A stretch of DNA of 29,165 nt from an uncultured Collinsella sp. (GTDB taxonomy: Bacteria > Actinomycetota > Coriobacteriia > Coriobacteriales > Coriobacteriaceae): NCBI GenBank assembly GCA_900541665.1, contig UQKV01000026.1, forward strand, positions 1 through 29,165, written 5' to 3'. A program made the position numbers and the translations under genes. Each line of letters starts with the position of its first letter. Within the stretch, counting starts at the first letter, position 1. The notes under the pieces are model-generated. The model did not search any database and was not told the DNA's origin. It worked only from the letters and a program-made list of their open reading frames with translations. Shown here piece by piece: positions 1 to 7,639 of this stretch.

Positions 1-85
1 GCCTCTTTGCATGTCCGAGGACGTTCCGGAGAGAAACCCCGTCACGCCCCCGGATTCCCGGTGGGAGTTCTAGACCTTGTCGGCC

Positions 86-1723
86 TTAGTACATACCGCC
101 GCCCTGCTGACCAGCGGTAGCAGCAGCGATAGCGTCCTCAAGCTGAGTGTTCTTGGGCACATCGGAGACGGTAGCCTCGGTGATGAGGATCAGGCTGGCG
201 ACAGAAGCAGCGTTCTGCAGGGTGACGCGGCTGACCTTGACGGGGTCGAGGACGCCCATCTCGATCATGTCGCCCCACTCGCCGTTGGCAGAGTTGAGAC
301 CCTGGCCGGCGGGCAGCTCGGCAACCTTGTCGACCACGACAGCGCCCTCAAAGCCAGCGTTCTTGGCGATGGTGGCGACCGGAGCAGTCAGAGCCTTCTT
401 GACGATGTCGACGCCGATCTTCTCCTCGGGGTCGTCAAGCTCAACGGCGTCGAGCGCAGGCGCAGCGTCCATGAAGGCGACGCCGCCGCCAGCGACAATG
501 CCCTCCTCGACAGCAGCGCGGGTAGCCTGCAGGGCGTCCTCGACGCGATGCTTGATCTCCTTGAGCTCGGACTCGGTAGCAGCGCCGACCTTGATGACGG
601 CAACGCCACCGGAGAGCTTGGCCAGGCGCTCCTGGAGCTTCTCACGGTCGAAGTCAGAGGTGGTGTTCTCCATCTCACCCTTGATCTGAGCGATACGAGC
701 GTCGATGGCCTCCTTGGAGCCAGCGCCGCCGACGACGACGGTGTTGTCCTTGGAGATGGTAACGGACTTAGCGGTACCGAGCATATCGGCAGTGATGTCA
801 GCGACCTTCACGCCCAGCTCGTCCAGGGCAGCCTGACCACCGGTGAGGACGGCGATGTCCTCGAGGATGCGCTTGCGGCGATCGCCGTAGCCCGGAGCCT
901 TGACGGCGCAGACGTTGAGGGCGCCACGGATCTTGTTGAGAACCAGGGTAGGCAGAGCCTCGCCGTCGATGTCCTCAGCGATGATGAGCAGGCCACGGCC
1001 AGCGCGCTGGACAGCCTCGAGAACGGGCATAATGTCCTGAACGCTGGAGATCTTCTGGTCGGTGATGAGGATGTACGGATCCTTCATCACGGCCTCCATG
1101 CGGTCGTTATCCGTGACGAAGTAAGCGGAGACATAGCCCTTGTCGAACTGCATGCCCTCGACGGTGTCGATGGTGATGTCGAACGTCTGGGAATCCTCGA
1201 CGGTGATGACGCCGTCCTTGCCCACGACCTCCATGGCCTCGGCGATCTTCTCGCCGACCTCGGGGTCACCGGCGGAGATGGTACCGACGGAAGCAATCTG
1301 CTCCTTGGTCTCGACCGGCTTGGCCTGCTTCTTCATCTCGGCGACGGCGGCGTTGACGGCCTTGTCGATGCCACGACGGATGGCCAGCGGGTTGGCGCCA
1401 GCGGCGACGTTGCGCAGACCGTCGTTGACGATGGCCTGAGCGAGCAGAGTTGCGGTGGTGGTGCCGTCACCCACGGTGTCGTTGGTCTTGGTGGCAACCT
1501 CCTTCACCAGCTGAGCGCCCATGTTCTCGATGTTGTCCTCGAGCTCAATCTCCTTGGCGACGGAAACGCCGTCGTTGGTGATGGTCGGAGCACCAAACGT
1601 GCGCTGCAGCGCAACGTAGCGACCCTTGGGGCCCATGGTGACGGTAACGGCGTCGGCCAGAGTGTTGACGCCCTTGGCAAGCTTAGCGCGGGCATCGGTG
1701 TTGAACGTAATGTTCTTTGCCAT
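86..1723 (-). CDS. groEL: 60 kDa chaperonin GroEL
   Basis: ATP-driven cytoplasmic folding chamber that works with the GroES lid encoded just upstream. The 545-residue product has the usual family length and begins MAKNITFNTDARAKL. The ATP-site segment GDGTTTATLLAQAI is at residues 85-98, with the catalytic-type Asp at 86. The apical-domain segment ends VKAPGYGDRRKRILEDIA, and the C terminus is a short GQQGGGMY tail instead of a long GGM repeat. The ATG is preceded by GGAGG about 10 nt upstream. groES ends 96 bp before the start on the same strand, so the two are co-transcribed. Downstream (positions 1-85) I see only a weak, mismatched hairpin and no convincing terminator. No internal damage. 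Identification is very secure; whether other chaperonin copies exist cannot be seen here. Confidence 0.98.
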   Translation of the reverse strand: MAKNITFNTDARAKLAKGVNTLADAVTVTMGPKGRYVALQRTFGAPTITNDGVSVAKEIELEDNIENMGAQLVKEVATKTNDTVGDGTTTATLLAQAIVNDGLRNVAAGANPLAIRRGIDKAVNAAVAEMKKQAKPVETKEQIASVGTISAGDPEVGEKIAEAMEVVGKDGVITVEDSQTFDITIDTVEGMQFDKGYVSAYFVTDNDRMEAVMKDPYILITDQKISSVQDIMPVLEAVQRAGRGLLIIAEDIDGEALPTLVLNKIRGALNVCAVKAPGYGDRRKRILEDIAVLTGGQAALDELGVKVADITADMLGTAKSVTISKDNTVVVGGAGSKEAIDARIAQIKGEMENTTSDFDREKLQERLAKLSGGVAVIKVGAATESELKEIKHRVEDALQATRAAVEEGIVAGGGVAFMDAAPALDAVELDDPEEKIGVDIVKKALTAPVATIAKNAGFEGAVVVDKVAELPAGQGLNSANGEWGDMIEMGVLDPVKVSRVTLQNAASVASLILITEATVSDVPKNTQLEDAIAAATAGQQGGGMY

Positions 1724-1819
1724 GGTAGGTAATCCTCCAAAAGAAATGTGACTCGCGTCGCCGCTTCCGAGTCCTGTGCGGCGGGCGCGTTCAAAGACGA
1801 ATCAGAGATTCTGACGAGA

Positions 1820-2113
1820 CTAGGCCTCGACGACGGCGTAGATGTCGTCGGCGCGCATCAGCAGATACTTCTCGCCGTCGACCTTGACCTCGTTGCCACC
1901 GAACTTACCGTAGATGACAACGTCGCCAACCTTGACGTCCATGGGGATGCGCTCACCCTTGTCGTTGACCTTGCCGGCGCCCACGGCAACGATGGTGCCA
2001 CGCTGCGGCTTCTCCTGAGCGTTGCTGGCGATATACAGACCAGAAGCGGTCTTCTGCTCGGCCTCGTCGGGCTTGACCAGAACACGATCTGCAAGCGGCT
2101 TCAAAGACGACAT
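1820..2113 (-). CDS. groES: 10 kDa co-chaperonin GroES
   Basis: Heptameric lid of the GroEL chamber. The 97-residue product has the standard length and reads MSSLKPLADRVLVKPDEAE, with the mobile-loop region EQKTASGLYIASNAQEKPQ and the conserved GDVVIYGKFGGNEVK near the C terminus. The ATG has a strong AAGGAGGAG ribosome site. It is the first gene of the groES-groEL pair. The leader to the right (2114-2250) contains no CIRCE element (TTAGCACTC-N9-GAGTGCTAA) and no HAIR element that I can find; the only symmetric site is an A/T-rich palindrome at 2223-2241. Confidence 0.98.
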   Translation of the reverse strand: MSSLKPLADRVLVKPDEAEQKTASGLYIASNAQEKPQRGTIVAVGAGKVNDKGERIPMDVKVGDVVIYGKFGGNEVKVDGEKYLLMRADDIYAVVEA

Positions 2114-2205
2114 GCTTGTCTCCTCCTTTTTGGGCCGCGCGGTTATGCCACGCGAATTAACCCTTTTTGTTTGCGTACGCGTTGAATGGTACCCACGAAT
2201 GGCGG

Positions 2206-2241
2206 GTTATACAACACGGAGTCAAAAAATCTTATTTTTTG
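2206..2241 (-). promoter_or_regulatory. Putative groESL promoter/operator region
   Basis: A perfect inverted repeat, CAAAAAAT-CTT-ATTTTTTG, spans 2223-2241. On the minus strand it runs into TTGACT (2225-2220), and TATAAC follows at 2211-2206. The TTGACT-TATAAC gap is only 8 nt, so they are not a matched -35/-10 pair; TATAAC alone could serve as a -10. The palindrome sits where a repressor or activator of the chaperonin operon could bind. This is inference from position and symmetry; no known operator matches. Confidence 0.3.
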
Positions 2242-2250
2242 GCACTTAGA

Positions 2251-2461
2251 TTTTCTGAATGCCGGGGGATAACTTAGCGGTGACTCCCGTGTGGCTCCGG
2301 AGGGGCGGGGCATAAGGTTTCCTGCTCGGGCAGTCCTGCTCGCACGAAGGCCACATTAAGTGGCCTTCGGCTCGTGCGGAACTCGCGATAAACCTTATGC
2401 CCCGCCCCTCCGGAGCCACACGGGAGGCAGGTTAACTAATTCGGTCCCGGCATTCAGAAAA
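2251..2461. repeat. Nested three-level inverted repeat (possible MITE-like element or long structured RNA)
   Basis: Three concentric inverted repeats share one centre. The outer arms are a perfect 16-bp pair at 2251-2266 and 2446-2461 (TTTTCTGAATGCCGGG and its complement). The similarity extends imperfectly outward through GCACT to T-rich ends near 2234 and 2477. The middle arms are a perfect 37-bp pair at 2284-2320 and 2390-2426. The inner hairpin is CGCACGAAGGCCAC (2341-2354) against GTGGCCTTC-GGC-TCGTGCG (2360-2378), with loop ATTAA and a 3-nt bulge. No gene is encoded. Such symmetry fits a miniature inverted-repeat element or a very stable transcript fold. No clear target-site duplication was found. 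Confidence 0.8.
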
Positions 2462-2960
2462 GTCAGTGCAGCAAAATGGCGATGTGGATAGCGACATGGG
2501 CATGGTTTTCGTTGCGCGCACAGGTCCCCTGGGGAGCACCGTGCATTTTTGGGAGTTTTCAGCAGGCCGGGACAAATGCATACGCACCGGACACACCATA
2601 TTGATCCCAAGGACGCCTTCGACCGGCGATTTAAGTCGGCAGGCAAACCCCGTCAAGACAAAAAGGTATGCCTCGCGCCACACCGGACCCCAAAATGACG
2701 TCGGTCTCCGCAATGCCACCCAACTGCAGCGGCACCTGCAGAGCTCGCGGTGCTGAATACTCCGTTTTTTGCACGGCACGGACGGGGGTACATCGGGATC
2801 AGGAAGGACATCCCAGCCTTTTTATGCAATCTGTAATGGGAAGTATGCAAAACACCAAGAGATAGCATTGCAGGTGTCCAAATTGAGCGCGGGGCAGCAG
2901 CACCTCCGCCCCGCACCCAAATCCAACAGAGCAGGGACGCTCATGGCGGATCCCCACCAA
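2462..2960. other. Gene-free stretch between the groESL leader and the amidohydrolase gene
   Basis: Several short overlapping open frames on both strands cross this stretch. None has a ribosome site, a recognisable motif or a consistent reading frame. Apart from the inverted pair at 2539-2776, I see only a small GC hairpin (GCGGGGC...GCCCCGC near 2890-2917). No RNA gene was recognised. Confidence 0.5.
2539..2776. repeat. Imperfect 26-nt inverted repeat pair flanking 186 nt
   Basis: CCGTGCA-TTTTTG-GGAGT-T-TTCAGCA at 2539-2564 is matched in inverted orientation by CCGTGCA-AAAAAC-GGAGT-A-TTCAGCA (complement of 2751-2776). The conserved blocks are identical. The seven positions that differ are exact complements of each other, so the A/T tract is flipped between the arms. 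The 186 nt between show no gene-like feature. It may be a second small mobile or structured element next to the nested repeat. Confidence 0.55.
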
Positions 2961-2965
2961 AACGC

Positions 2966-3013
2966 AAACGCGGCTCGAGCGCCATCCCAAAATAGGCTGC
3001 ACGAGCCGCGTTT
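2966..3013 (-). terminator. Terminator of the amidohydrolase gene
   Basis: A perfect 12-bp stem pairs AAACGCGGCTCG (2966-2977) with CGAGCCGCGTTT (3002-3013) around a 24-nt loop. On the minus strand it ends in GTTTGCGTTTTGG and starts 18 nt past the stop codon of the amidohydrolase gene. Confidence 0.65.
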
Positions 3014-3031
3014 AACGGTACGACATGAATA

Positions 3032-4669
3032 TTAGCGCTCGTATATCAAGTTGCCTGCCAGGTAGGTTGCCTGAACTTTGGTAGCCTGGAGCTCTTGGGG
3101 GTCGATGGTGAGCGGGTTTTGGTCCAGGACTACCAGATCGGCGTATTTGCCGGGCTCCAGGCTGCCGAGATTTTGTTCGTCGCCCGCTGCATAGGCGCTG
3201 CCCAGGGTGTAGTTGCGCAGGGCTGTTGCTGCATCGATGCGCTCGCTCGGCAACCAGCCGCCCTCGGGCCAGTGGCTTTTGGGGTCCTGGCGCGTGATGG
3301 CCGTGTAGAGCACGTTCATGCTGGTAACAGCTGTTATGGGGCTATCGGTGCCGAAGGCTTGGCGAATGCCGCGCTGCTTATAGGTTGCGAACGGCCACAT
3401 GATGCGGCTGCGCTCCAAGCCCAGGTCGCGCTCCGGACCACCCGGGTCGAGCGTGATATGGCAGGGCTGGCTCGAGGCAACCACGTCGAGCTTGCGCAGG
3501 CGGTCGATGTCCTCGGGCAAGAGGTTCTCCAGATGCTCAAGCGTGTTATGACCGTGCTGGGGCAGGCCGTACAGGTCGGCGGCCTCCTCAAAGATATCGA
3601 GCGCGGCATGGATGGCACCGTCGCCGATGACGTGAATACGCACAGTGTGGCCACGCTCCGCAGCCGCCATAACCAGCTTGCGCATGCGCCCGGCGGGAAC
3701 CGTCAGACGGCCCTGGTCGCCCGGGAAGCGCGGATTGGTATAGGGCTCGGTGAGATACGCCGTGTGTTCGCTCGACACGCCATCGAAGAACTGCTTAAAG
3801 CCTGGCGCTGAGAGCAGCGCGTTGTTCGCGTAGCGGGTCTGTAGCTCTTCCAAGCGCGATTGGTCATCCAGCAGCGTGGGAAACAAATGGGCGCGGATGC
3901 CCAGCTTGCCGGCTGCCTGCAGTTTGTCGTAGACGTCGTCGCGGATAAAATCGCAGCCCGGCATGGGCATGAGCGACATATCGCAGATCGAGGTGATGCC
4001 CTGCTCGGCCATACGCCTCATTTGATCGGAGTAAGCGCTTGCAATGCGATCCTCCCCCAGCCACTCAAGGCAGCGCGGTAGCAGCTGCATGGCAGCCGCC
4101 TCGTGAGCAATGCCCGTGAGCTCGCCGTTTGCATCCTTGTCGTAACTGCCGCCCGCTGGCGGCTCGCTGTCGCGTGTGACGCCGAGCGCCTCGAGTGCGC
4201 GGCTGTTGAGCCAAAGCGTGTGCCCGTCGCCCGAATACATAACGCAGGGACGATCGGGGAACGCCGCATCGAGCGACGCCTTGGTAGGATGCTCGGGCGG
4301 GTCCCAACGGTAGTCGCGCCAGCCCTGCGTCACAACCCAAGCGTCATCGGGCAGGTCCTGGGAAAACTCGAGCGCGTGCTGCACCAGCGCAGCCTCGGAC
4401 GTGCCCATATCCATGAGCATGTACGGCGAGGAGCCGACCGAGGTATGGAAGAAGTGCAGATGAGCGTCATGGAAACCTGGGCAGACAAACTGCTCGCCGT
4501 AGTCGATAACCGGCGTGGCGGCAGGCGCGGCGGCAATCACGTCATCGGGCGCACCGACTGCGACGATACGGTCGTCTGCGATGGCAATCGCCAGCTCGCG
4601 GGCGGTATCGATGCCGTCTTGCGCGGTAAAGACGTTCTTGGAGCGGATAATCCGATCGATATGTTGCAT
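3032..4669 (-). CDS. YtcJ-like metal-dependent amidohydrolase
   Basis: Predicted amidohydrolase_3/YtcJ-family enzyme, a TIM-barrel hydrolase of amide-like bonds; the substrate is unknown. Metal-ligand motifs in order: HDAHLHF near the N terminus (HxH), a central FKQFFDGVSSEHTAYL block, VRIHVIGDGAIHAALDIFE, HNTLEHLENLLPEDIDRL, and AFGTDSPI carrying the late Asp. The C terminus, LGSLEPGKYADLVVLDQNPL, closes the small beta domain typical of the superfamily. No signal peptide, so cytoplasmic. The frame stays open far upstream, but that extension is antisense to the M20 gene. In-frame ATGs are at 4681, 4675 and 4669; I prefer 4669 because GGGGA lies at suitable spacing, though 4681 adds only four residues. 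Product 545 residues, normal for the family. Divergent from the M20 gene across about 170 bp. Confidence 0.9.
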   Translation of the reverse strand: MQHIDRIIRSKNVFTAQDGIDTARELAIAIADDRIVAVGAPDDVIAAAPAATPVIDYGEQFVCPGFHDAHLHFFHTSVGSSPYMLMDMGTSEAALVQHALEFSQDLPDDAWVVTQGWRDYRWDPPEHPTKASLDAAFPDRPCVMYSGDGHTLWLNSRALEALGVTRDSEPPAGGSYDKDANGELTGIAHEAAAMQLLPRCLEWLGEDRIASAYSDQMRRMAEQGITSICDMSLMPMPGCDFIRDDVYDKLQAAGKLGIRAHLFPTLLDDQSRLEELQTRYANNALLSAPGFKQFFDGVSSEHTAYLTEPYTNPRFPGDQGRLTVPAGRMRKLVMAAAERGHTVRIHVIGDGAIHAALDIFEEAADLYGLPQHGHNTLEHLENLLPEDIDRLRKLDVVASSQPCHITLDPGGPERDLGLERSRIMWPFATYKQRGIRQAFGTDSPITAVTSMNVLYTAITRQDPKSHWPEGGWLPSERIDAATALRNYTLGSAYAAGDEQNLGSLEPGKYADLVVLDQNPLTIDPQELQATKVQATYLAGNLIYER

Positions 4670-4837
4670 GGGCATCCCCATCTCTGGCAGGAAATTCAAC
4701 ACCCCCGAGTGTACTCCCCCGCCCTTGTAACAAAACCCCAAGCGGCAAACGGCAACTTTACCAGCCCTAGCGGCAGGTGGCATACTGGAGAGAGCCTGTA
4801 CGATTTTGCGATCAACCCAGCAAGGAGCAAATCGACC

Positions 4838-6301
4838 ATGACGAAGACCAAGGCACAGCAGATTATGGCGGCGACCGAGGCTCGCGCGGCTGACGACGTC
4901 ACCGCGGCCATCCGAGATATCGCCGCCGAGTTTGAACCCTACATCATCAAGCAGCGCCGGCACTTCCATAAGCACCCGGAGCTGAGCCTTGCCGAGGAGC
5001 GCACGACCTCCGACATCGCCAACCAGCTCGACGCCATGAATATCCCCTACGAGCGTCCGCTCAATACGGGCCTTGTGGCGACCCTTCGCGGCACCGCGCC
5101 CGACGCCTATCGCGAGGACGGCACGCCACGCCGCCGCATCCTGCTGCGCGCCGACATCGACGCCCTGCCCGTCACCGAGCAGACCGGCGAGGAGTTCGCC
5201 AGCGTCAACGAGGGCTGCATGCACGCCTGCGGCCACGACTGCCATATCGCCATGATGCTCGGCACGCTGCAGATTCTGCGCCATATGACCGACGACATCC
5301 ACGGCGAAGTCCGCATCGTCTTCCAGCCCAGCGAGGAAAACGGCCAGGGCGCCAAGCTCATGATCGGCACGGGCGTGCTCGACGGCGTCGATGGTGCCTA
5401 CGCCGCGCATATCTGGAGCGAGGTTGACGCCGGCACCGTAAGCTGCGAGCCCGGTCCGCGCATGGCCAATACCGACTGGTTCCGCATTGATGTCCGCGGC
5501 ACCTCGTGCCATGGCGCCATGCCCCAGCGCGGCCACGACGCCGTTATGGTTGCCGCCGAGATCGTCAACGCTCTGCAGACCATCGTCTCGCGCGAGATCA
5601 GCCCCTATGAGCCGGCTGTCATCACCGTCGGCGAGCTGCACGGCGGCACCGCGCGCAACGTTATCGCCGGCACGGCGTACCTCGCCGGCACGGTGCGCAC
5701 CTATGGCGACAAGACGCATGAGGAGATGCCCGAGCTTATGCGCCGCATCGTGGAGCACACCGCAGCAGCACTAGGCGCCGAGGCCGAACTCACCGACTAC
5801 ACCATCGCCAACTACAAGGTCGAAAACGATGCCGCCTCGAGCGAGCGCTGCCGCCAAGCTGTGCTCAAGTGCCTGGGCCCCGCGGGCGAGGGCCATTACC
5901 GCGGCACGCTTTCGGGCGAGGACTTCTCGGAGTACCTGCGTCGCGTGCCAGGCGTGCTCGCCTTTGTCGGCGCGCGCAATCCCCAGATCGGCGCCACCTA
6001 TGCCCAGCACTCCTGCTTCTATAAAATCGACGAGAGCGTGCTCGCCAAGGGCTCCATGGTAGCCGCTCAGTATGCCATCGACTTTTTGGCCGAGCCCACG
6101 CAAGAAGAGCTCGACGGTCCCACGATCGCCGCGGTTGCCGAGACCAATCCCGACCTGGCAGCCAAGCTGCGCTCTGTCAAGGCAACGGCCGCCGAGGCCC
6201 GCGACGCCATGCACGACGCCCGCACCGCCCGCCATGCCGCCATCAAGGGCATTCACGATGCCCGCGCCGCTGCTCGCCATGAGGAGAAGCGCGACGAGTA
6301 G
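4838..6301 (+). CDS. M20 family amidohydrolase/peptidase (HipO-like)
   Basis: Predicted cytoplasmic zinc-dependent amidohydrolase of the M20D type (hippurate/N-acyl-amino-acid hydrolase-like), releasing an acid and an amino acid or peptide. Motifs: RRHFHKHPELSLAEERT at the N terminus, LRADIDALPVTEQTGEEF, the metal motif GCMHACGHDCHIAMMLG, FQPSEENGQGAKLMI, the dimerisation-domain block GTSCHGAMPQRGHDAVMVA, and the late SGEDFSEYLRRVPG. The ATG has AAGGAG 10 nt upstream; the open frame to its left is a shadow of the amidohydrolase gene. The 487-residue product is longer than typical relatives of about 400. The extra part is a C-terminal Ala/Arg/His-rich tail of roughly 70 residues (KATAAEARDAMHDARTARHA) with helical character. 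The divergent neighbour and the OPT peptide transporter elsewhere in the window suit amide and peptide use. Confidence 0.93.
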   Translation: MTKTKAQQIMAATEARAADDVTAAIRDIAAEFEPYIIKQRRHFHKHPELSLAEERTTSDIANQLDAMNIPYERPLNTGLVATLRGTAPDAYREDGTPRRRILLRADIDALPVTEQTGEEFASVNEGCMHACGHDCHIAMMLGTLQILRHMTDDIHGEVRIVFQPSEENGQGAKLMIGTGVLDGVDGAYAAHIWSEVDAGTVSCEPGPRMANTDWFRIDVRGTSCHGAMPQRGHDAVMVAAEIVNALQTIVSREISPYEPAVITVGELHGGTARNVIAGTAYLAGTVRTYGDKTHEEMPELMRRIVEHTAAALGAEAELTDYTIANYKVENDAASSERCRQAVLKCLGPAGEGHYRGTLSGEDFSEYLRRVPGVLAFVGARNPQIGATYAQHSCFYKIDESVLAKGSMVAAQYAIDFLAEPTQEELDGPTIAAVAETNPDLAAKLRSVKATAAEARDAMHDARTARHAAIKGIHDARAAARHEEKRDE

Positions 6302-6337
6302 CCGTCACGCCCACCCATAACAACCTGGCTAGAGCAA

Positions 6338-6375
6338 AGCGGGGGGCGAACGTTATCTCAACGTTCGCCCCCGCT
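6338..6375. terminator. Bidirectional terminator between M20 and DUF2752 genes
   Basis: The stem AGCGGGGGGCGAACGTT (6338-6354) pairs with AACGTTCGCCCCCGCT (6360-6375), with one bulged G and a 5-nt loop. It lies between convergent genes, 37 nt past the M20 stop codon, so it can end transcripts from both sides. The U-tract is poor on both strands. Confidence 0.65.
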
Positions 6376-6408
6376 TATGTGTCGGCTGCTTTCCTAGCGC
6401 GTCCTCCG

Positions 6409-6885
6409 TTACGACAGGTAAGAGCGAAGGATGGTGAGCCAGCGTGGGGTTTCGAGGTGGATGATATCGTCGGGGACTCCGGCGGGCGCATGGCCGCCAA
6501 AGAGTAGACCGGCATCTGCCGGATTGATGAGGCGCACGATCCATACGGCGACGACCAGCACGCACAGAATAATAACCGCAATGTCGATGCCGCGCTTTAG
6601 CTTGCTCGATGCCACCTCCTCGCGCACGAACGCGAGCACGAACGCAATCGGCACCACCCAAAACAGCGGATGGTAGGCAAAGGCTGCCGCAAAATCGAGG
6701 CGCAGTGCTGCCAGCCAGGCCCTCGTCATGCCACATCCCGGACAGGGAATGCCCGTCATCAGGCGAAACACGCAGCCGATGTCGAGCAGGTAGAGTGCGA
6801 GCCAGGCGACAAAGAGCGCCCCGATGCAAAAAAGGGCGCGGCGAATGAGCTCCGCCGCGCCCTTATGTCCCTGGGAGCTGTTCAC
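6409..6885 (-). CDS. DUF2752 family membrane protein
   Basis: Small integral membrane protein of unknown function. The family signature is clear: TGIPCPGCGMTRAWLAALRL (C-P-x-C-G-x-T-R) follows a hydrophobic helix (ALFCIGALFVAWLALYLLDI). Two more helices come later (PLFWVVPIAFVLAFV and IDIAVIILCVLVVAVWIVRL). The start is uncertain. An ATG at 6945 would overlap the upstream zinc-ribbon gene by 47 bp with a poor ribosome site, and the added residues look like read-through. I chose the GTG at 6885, 13 nt beyond the upstream stop, with AAGAG before it; this gives 158 residues. A strong intrinsic terminator (6828-6864) lies inside the first 20 codons. It follows two zinc-ribbon membrane-protein genes on the same strand. 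Confidence 0.75.
   Translation of the reverse strand: MNSSQGHKGAAELIRRALFCIGALFVAWLALYLLDIGCVFRLMTGIPCPGCGMTRAWLAALRLDFAAAFAYHPLFWVVPIAFVLAFVREEVASSKLKRGIDIAVIILCVLVVAVWIVRLINPADAGLLFGGHAPAGVPDDIIHLETPRWLTILRSYLS
6828..6864 (-). terminator. Intrinsic terminator inside the start of the DUF2752 gene (possible attenuator)
   Basis: A perfect 12-bp stem, AAGGGCGCGGCG on the minus strand (6864-6853), pairs with CGCCGCGCCCTT (6843-6832) around a 9-nt loop. A run of six T (6833-6828) follows directly. It begins 35 nt past the zinc-ribbon stop codon and encodes DUF2752 residues such as ELIRRALF. It can end the upstream transcript or control read-through into DUF2752. Confidence 0.75.
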
Positions 6886-6898
6886 GCCGCTCTTATCG

Positions 6899-7564
6899 TT
6901 AGGCACGCGCGCCAAGACGGGTGTTGTAAGCCGTTGCCATGGCATTGGTGTTCTTGATGATAATGTTCATGGCAAAGATGGGGCCAAGACCGCACAGCAG
7001 CGCGCCGACAATCTGCCACATAAGAACGGTGGTACCGTTCTCCTGGAACATCAGGCCATAGCGAGGAGCATTAGCCTGCAGGCGGTTACCGATCTTGTAG
7101 TACCAGTAGAGTCCGTAGAAGCCGCAGGTCACAAACGACAGCAGGATGAATGCCGCCAGACCCGGCGTGTAATCGCCGTCGTCCTGGCACATGACATTGA
7201 TGTCGCGGGCGAGGCAATAGAGGAAGTAATACGAATAGATGCCGCAGGTCACGATGGAAAGCAGGAGCCAGCCGATCACGCCACGGTCGGTCTTAATCGG
7301 AGCATAGCCCATCGGGGCAGGTGCGGGCTGCTGAGCATACTGCTGCTGGCCGGCGTACTGCTGCTGCCCGGTGTACTGCTGCTGAGGCTGGGGCTGAACT
7401 GCCTGAACCGGAGCGGGCTGAATCTGCGTGGGCTGCGGAGCAGGCTGGGGCTGAGGTGCAGGCTGCGGAGCAGGAGCAGCGGAAGCGGCACCGACGGCAG
7501 AACCGCAGACAGGGCAGAATTTGGCATCATCCGAAATGGGAGAACCACAAGTGGGACAGAACAC
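6899..7564 (-). CDS. Zinc-ribbon DUF4234 membrane protein
   Basis: Membrane protein with an N-terminal zinc ribbon, function unknown. MFCPTCGSPISDDAKFCPVC supplies four cysteines in two CxxC pairs. Residues about 25-90 form a Pro/Gln/Ala linker with a tandem repeat of the type GQQQYA. The C-terminal half is a DUF4234-type domain: GWLLLSIVTCGIYSYYFLYC, then the related FILLSFVTCGFYGLYWYYKI, then a third hydrophobic stretch (GALLCGLGPIFAMNIIIKNT). Product 221 residues. The start is GTG with AAGGAG 6 nt upstream. The leader carries the palindrome TGTTGCGCAACA, shared with the surface-protein gene. The upstream neighbour also starts with a zinc ribbon, so the two may be related in membrane or envelope function; that is inference. 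Confidence 0.85.
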   Translation of the reverse strand: MFCPTCGSPISDDAKFCPVCGSAVGAASAAPAPQPAPQPQPAPQPTQIQPAPVQAVQPQPQQQYTGQQQYAGQQQYAQQPAPAPMGYAPIKTDRGVIGWLLLSIVTCGIYSYYFLYCLARDINVMCQDDGDYTPGLAAFILLSFVTCGFYGLYWYYKIGNRLQANAPRYGLMFQENGTTVLMWQIVGALLCGLGPIFAMNIIIKNTNAMATAYNTRLGARA

Positions 7565-7639
7565 AAGCTTCTCCTTTTCCTAAGGCGTTGCACGCCTTCA
7601 AACCTTACACGTCTATGTTCTCAACAATAGCCGCGACGT

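Noticed and set aside
77..1732. 551-codon open frame on the plus strand across groEL
   Set aside because: It is the antisense shadow of groEL; Leu/Asp/Gly/Val-rich translation without any motif, caused by GC-rich codon use.
2241..2250. GGCACTTAGA as a degenerate CIRCE half-site
   Set aside because: The partner half-site at 9-nt spacing is absent, and the bases belong to the outer edge of the nested inverted repeat.
2395..3035. Several 60-115 codon frames between groES and the amidohydrolase
   Set aside because: They overlap on both strands, cross the inverted repeats and have no ribosome sites or motifs.
4670..5758. Long N-terminal extension of the YtcJ-like amidohydrolase frame
   Set aside because: The extension is antisense to the M20 gene and resembles no domain; the enzyme's beta domain starts at the ATG near 4669-4681.
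7321..7400. Tandem direct repeats that look array-like
   Set aside because: They are in-frame codon repeats of the Gln/Tyr-rich linker (GQQQYA) of the zinc-ribbon protein, not a CRISPR array.
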